Origin: an uncultured Acidobacteriia bacterium
GTDB lineage: Bacteria; Acidobacteriota; Terriglobia; Bryobacterales; Bryobacteraceae
Assembly (NCBI GenBank): GCA_903929755.1
Contig: CAIYVZ010000016.1
Location: forward strand, 28,968 to 92,967
Reading direction: 5' to 3'
Length of the DNA stretch: 64,000 nt
Position 1 is the stretch's first letter. Each line of letters starts with the position of its first letter. The notes beneath the pieces were generated by a model. The model saw only the letters and a list, made by a program, of their open reading frames with translations. It was not told where the DNA came from and did no database searches. Made by a program: the position numbers and the translations under genes. Positions 61,034-64,000 of the stretch are shown in pieces.

Positions 61034-63516
61034 GACGCAACCGGGAGGGCCGACTCACTCAGGTCTGCCGGGGAGGTTGAAACAGGAGCTTCTTTGCGGC
61101 GGAGCCACTTGCTGCGATACATGCGGCGGTCGGCTTCCGCGAGGAGGACTTCGGCTCCGGTACCATCTTTGGGATAGATGGCAATGCCGACGCTAAGGGA
61201 CAGGATGCTGGGTTCCGGGGTGGTGTCACCTGCGCTGGCCACGACATCCCTGAGGCTGGCGACCTTCTCTTCGAGGCGATCGAGGCCCGCGCCGAGGATC
61301 AGAACCACGAACTCGTCACCGCCGAGACGTGCGACGTAATCGGAATCATCACATTTTTCGCGGAGGCGGTCGGCGATGACGCGAAGAACTTTGTTGCCCG
61401 CGAGATGGCCAAAACGGTCGTTGACCAGCTTGAAACCATCCAGGTCACAGACGACGACGGCCAGTTCCGTGTTCTCACGCTGGGCGCGTGAAACCTCGTT
61501 GTCCAGGGACAAGAAGAGTGATCGGGCGTTGGGGAGGTTCGTAAGGTAGTCGGTGGTGATGGACGTTTCGAGAAGGCGGTGGTGCAGAGCGTTCTCGATG
61601 GTGAGCGCGACTTTCGAGCAGATGGCGAGAAGGATCCGGAGGTTTTCACGGCTGAAAGCATCGCGTTCAGCGCGATAGAGGGCCAGGACGCCCAGCGTGC
61701 TGCCGGTGCCGTTGAGGGGTACGGCGAGGGCGGAGCGAAGAGTGCTGTATTTGGTGGGGTCGTTTAGGTAACCGGCTTCAACGGACGGGTTGCCGTTGAG
61801 AATGTGCCGGTTGTTCTCGGCTACCCAGCCGGAAAGACCCTGGCCGACAGGAATTTCGAGGGATGTAAAGAGGCGGAGGTTATCGCCAGAGACGTACTCG
61901 GGAATCAGACGATCTTCGCGACGGATATAGATTGCAATTGTGTCGTAAGGAATGAGCCGCTTCAGGCGAACGCTGACGAACGCGAGGGCCTCGGGCAGGC
62001 TGAGGGCGTTGCCAAGATCCTGAGTGAGTTCGTAGAGCATCTGAGCTTCCTGAGTGGCAGCTGCAATGGAAGAAAGAGGGTCGAGGGCGGCTTCAGACAC
62101 TTCACCGGGGAGGGCAAGAGTACGCTGCGGCTCGTTGGATTCGGCGAACCCGGTAGCCGGGGCCAGGCCTCGTTCGATGCGGATTTCGGTAGACAGCTGT
62201 TTGGACTTTTCACCACCCGTGCGCACGGCGAGTTCTTCCAGTTCGCGGTAGCGACGATGGATGATATCAACAACCATGGGGTCGAAGCCTTTGCCGGACT
62301 CGGAGACGACGATGCCCATGGCTTCATCGAGGGGAAGCGCCCGGCGATATTGCCGGTCGGACGCGAGCGCGTCAAAACAATCGACTACAGACAAGATTCG
62401 GGCCCCGAGAGGAATTTCTTCGCCTGCGAGGCCGAACGGGTAGCCGGAGCCATCCCACTTTTCGTGATGGGCGCGAACGATGGGGACTACGGGGTAGGGG
62501 AATTTGACTTCCTCCAGAATTTCGGCACCGACAAGAGGGTGGATCTTCATCTTCTCGAATTCTTCGGGAGTAAGGCGGCCGGGTTTGGAGATAATGTGCT
62601 CGGGGACGGCGAGTTTGCCGATGTCGTGCAGGAGCGCGGCGGCCTGGAGGGCGTCGAGATCAGTGGGGCACATGCCGACTTCTTTGCCGATTTCGAGGGC
62701 GTAGACGCGGACGCGCTGGAGATGCTCGTGGGTAGTGGCGTCCTTGGCTTCAATGGCGAGCGCGAGAGCCTCAATGGTGCGGAGGTGAAGACCGGCCATG
62801 TCCTCGACGTGCTTCTTGTCCTTTTCGAGGCGGTCCAGGTAGAGGCGGTAGGAGCGGTAGACGAAATAGACGATGGGGAACAGGACGAGCGGCGCGTGCC
62901 AGCTTTCCAGTTCGCTGAGCATGACGATGAGCCAGGCAACGGCGGCGGCCGTCATGTGATACGGGAAAACCCAGTAATAGGTACCGTACCAGGTCTTGTA
63001 GATGGACTTGCCTTCGGTGAGCCCGATGACTCCGGCTACGAGACCGGTATTGACGATGTAATAGGTGGCGGCTGCGATGCCCAGGCGCAGGGGGTGGAGC
63101 GGGCCCAACCACTTGAAGTCAAGCCAGACATGGAACATCTGGTGAGCAGCCATGGTGGCCAGCACGATGGAGCAGGTGCTGAAAGCGATTTGAATGGCAC
63201 GCGGGCGGACCTTGGGACGCCAGAGGCACTGGATGAGAGTACCGGCGGCGCCGAGAGCCATCGCTTCGGGGAGGCTGAATTTCGCAACGCCGACAAGAAT
63301 AAAAAGAAAATTGACCGACAGGGTGGCGAAGACCATCGGGAGGCGGACTTTGAAGCCCGACGTGAGCACGGTAACAAGGAAATACAGCCAAAACTGCAAC
63401 GGGTCGTGCGAGGTGAAGCGCAACGTCTGCATGGCGAAGGCCGCGCAGCCCGTGGCAATAATGAGGGCGATATATAGGCGTGCCCGAATCGGCATTTGGC
63501 AAGTTAAATATAACAT
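61030..63516 (-). CDS. Membrane HD-GYP, GAF and GGDEF signalling protein
   Basis: An 828-residue protein. The first 235 residues hold six or more hydrophobic helices (MASE-like sensor: FWLYFLVTVLTSGFKVRLPM, YYWVFPYHMTAAAVAWLIVM). The HD-GYP phosphodiesterase domain (about 245-420) has LLHDIGKLAVPEHIISKPG and VRAHHEKWDGSGYPFGLAGE, a complete HD and GYP set. A GAF domain (about 490-640, SALAVPLNGTGSTLGVLALY) leads to a GGDEF domain with ARLGGDEFVVLILGAG near 732, an intact active-site motif. It may both make and break cyclic dinucleotides. Alternative start at 63495. It is the first gene of the ABC-transporter operon (ATGA overlap). Confidence 0.93.
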   Translation of the reverse strand: MLYLTCQMPIRARLYIALIIATGCAAFAMQTLRFTSHDPLQFWLYFLVTVLTSGFKVRLPMVFATLSVNFLFILVGVAKFSLPEAMALGAAGTLIQCLWRPKVRPRAIQIAFSTCSIVLATMAAHQMFHVWLDFKWLGPLHPLRLGIAAATYYIVNTGLVAGVIGLTEGKSIYKTWYGTYYWVFPYHMTAAAVAWLIVMLSELESWHAPLVLFPIVYFVYRSYRLYLDRLEKDKKHVEDMAGLHLRTIEALALAIEAKDATTHEHLQRVRVYALEIGKEVGMCPTDLDALQAAALLHDIGKLAVPEHIISKPGRLTPEEFEKMKIHPLVGAEILEEVKFPYPVVPIVRAHHEKWDGSGYPFGLAGEEIPLGARILSVVDCFDALASDRQYRRALPLDEAMGIVVSESGKGFDPMVVDIIHRRYRELEELAVRTGGEKSKQLSTEIRIERGLAPATGFAESNEPQRTLALPGEVSEAALDPLSSIAAATQEAQMLYELTQDLGNALSLPEALAFVSVRLKRLIPYDTIAIYIRREDRLIPEYVSGDNLRLFTSLEIPVGQGLSGWVAENNRHILNGNPSVEAGYLNDPTKYSTLRSALAVPLNGTGSTLGVLALYRAERDAFSRENLRILLAICSKVALTIENALHHRLLETSITTDYLTNLPNARSLFLSLDNEVSRAQRENTELAVVVCDLDGFKLVNDRFGHLAGNKVLRVIADRLREKCDDSDYVARLGGDEFVVLILGAGLDRLEEKVASLRDVVASAGDTTPEPSILSLSVGIAIYPKDGTGAEVLLAEADRRMYRSKWLRRKEAPVSTSPADLSESALPVAS

Positions 63517-64000
63517 TTTTCAAGCGCCTGTCGATGCTGCCTGGGTTGGGTTTGGAGGTATTCCGGGTACAGTACCGGAGTAGAACACAGGGGTCGGCTA
63601 AGCTGCAATAGTTCTGCAAAAGAGAGGTGGGCTATGGTAGTACTTTTCACATTCCGTTCGTGGCGGAAAGAAAAGAAGAGGCGGAAACAAAGGAAAAGGA
63701 GCCGATGACCCCGACAGCAGGGTAGCGCAAAGAAGAGCGAGTTGAAGAAGGGAGGAGTGAAGCAGAAACTGGCAGGAGATCAGGATCTGGTGAGAGCGTT
63801 ATTGGCCGAGGCTCTGCCGCAGACGCTCAAGCGGCATAACAAAGAAAAAGGGGACCGCCCGGTGGTGTCAAGCTTTTTGTGTAAACGTCGATTCGCCAGA
63901 TGTCTTTTTCTGGCCCGCCACCCGTAATGCTTACCGGATATGACCGAGCCTTGGATTTTCTCTTACCCAGGCCGTTCTGCTCTGAGAGCGGGTCCGGTCA
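63517..64000. other. Right end, no recognised complete gene
   Basis: Apart from the tiny frame at 63634 this stretch holds a 61-codon plus-strand frame (63742-63927, TTG start, containing GDQDLVRALLAEALPQTLKR) that I cannot assign. Near 63871-63885 the words GTCAAGCTTTTTGTGTAAAC look like the end of some transposable elements of the mutator type, but no transposase or inverted copy is visible within the window. Confidence 0.35.
63634..63708 (+). CDS. Possible 24-residue Lys/Arg-rich micropeptide
   Basis: A 24-codon frame, MVVLFTFRSWRKEKKRRKQR followed by KRSR, with a good ribosome site AGAGAGGTG six bases before the ATG. The product would have a hydrophobic start and a strongly basic tail. 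No family is known to me; purine-rich sequence could give this by chance. Positioned 118 bases upstream of, and divergent from, the signalling gene. Confidence 0.3.
   Translation: MVVLFTFRSWRKEKKRRKQRKRSR

Noticed and set aside
61804..63477. A 557-codon plus-strand frame
   Set aside because: Antisense shadow of the HD-GYP/GGDEF gene with no recognisable domain.
63861..63900. End of an IS256/mutator-type insertion sequence
   Set aside because: The words resemble element termini, but no transposase frame, inverted partner or target duplication is visible before the window ends.

Overview
This is a high-GC, gene-dense bacterial chromosome segment. It most resembles an Acidobacteriota genome of the Solibacter/Bryobacter type. 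Pointers are a 1.2-kaa Oar-like TonB-dependent receptor with an N-terminal carboxypeptidase-like domain, a VWA protein of the type common in Acidobacteria, paired DUF1592-type cytochrome and DUF1552 proteins, quinoprotein dehydrogenases paired with c-type cytochromes, a menaquinone methyltransferase, and many secreted proteins. No tRNA, rRNA, CRISPR array, prophage or complete insertion sequence was seen. Taxonomy is inferred from gene content only.

Layout. Positions 1-7.0 kb are an eroded, rearranged zone: a secreted CNA-B-like protein, a HigB/HigA toxin-antitoxin pair, a DUF1592/DUF1552 pair, a membrane protein, two truncated copies of a gene whose intact copy lies at 7.05-7.88 kb, a scrap of a DUF1501 gene, and a dispersed 26-bp repeat. 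7.0-16.6 kb holds an intramembrane protease, a GHMP kinase, a DUF4159 protein, a ParD-like/zeta-like toxin-antitoxin pair, a 1163-aa multidomain flavoprotein and a GT-C type membrane protein. 17.0-24.7 kb holds an acetyltransferase, an octaheme cytochrome, a strikingly short TonB-receptor derivative coupled to a PLC-like phosphodiesterase, a YncE/phosphoesterase fusion, ubiE and aroB. 24.7-30.3 kb holds a HicA remnant, a quinoprotein dehydrogenase with its diheme cytochrome, a 3-oxoacid CoA-transferase pair, a diheme peroxidase and a secreted cysteine-motif protein. 30.4-37.6 kb holds a SWIM/SNF2 ATPase divergent from a FeeM-like acyltransferase, a second quinoprotein dehydrogenase and an Rpn-type nuclease. 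37.6-43.6 kb holds a Rieske/cytochrome b complex with cytochrome c domains fused to cytochrome b, then a molybdenum hydroxylase pair and an orphan GH97 N-terminal domain. 43.6-51 kb holds an epimerase scrap, GTP-dependent PEP carboxykinase, two small proteins, a frameshifted Mrr remnant and the large TonB receptor. 51-55.8 kb is a packed six-gene run (rluD, VWA, Sel1, YceI, alpha carbonic anhydrase, rsgA). 55.8-63.5 kb holds an MFS transporter convergent with a five-gene operon joining an HD-GYP/GAF/GGDEF signalling protein to an oligopeptide-type ABC transporter.

How the parts fit. The common theme is periplasmic redox chemistry: quinoproteins, a molybdenum hydroxylase, diheme and octaheme cytochromes and a bc-type complex feed a menaquinone-based chain, supported by ubiE and aroB. 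Toxin-antitoxin genes, gene scraps and repeats mark recombination scars, chiefly in the first 7 kb and around 24.8, 43.6 and 47 kb. Many neighbours overlap as ATGA, GTGA or TAATG, so translational coupling is common.
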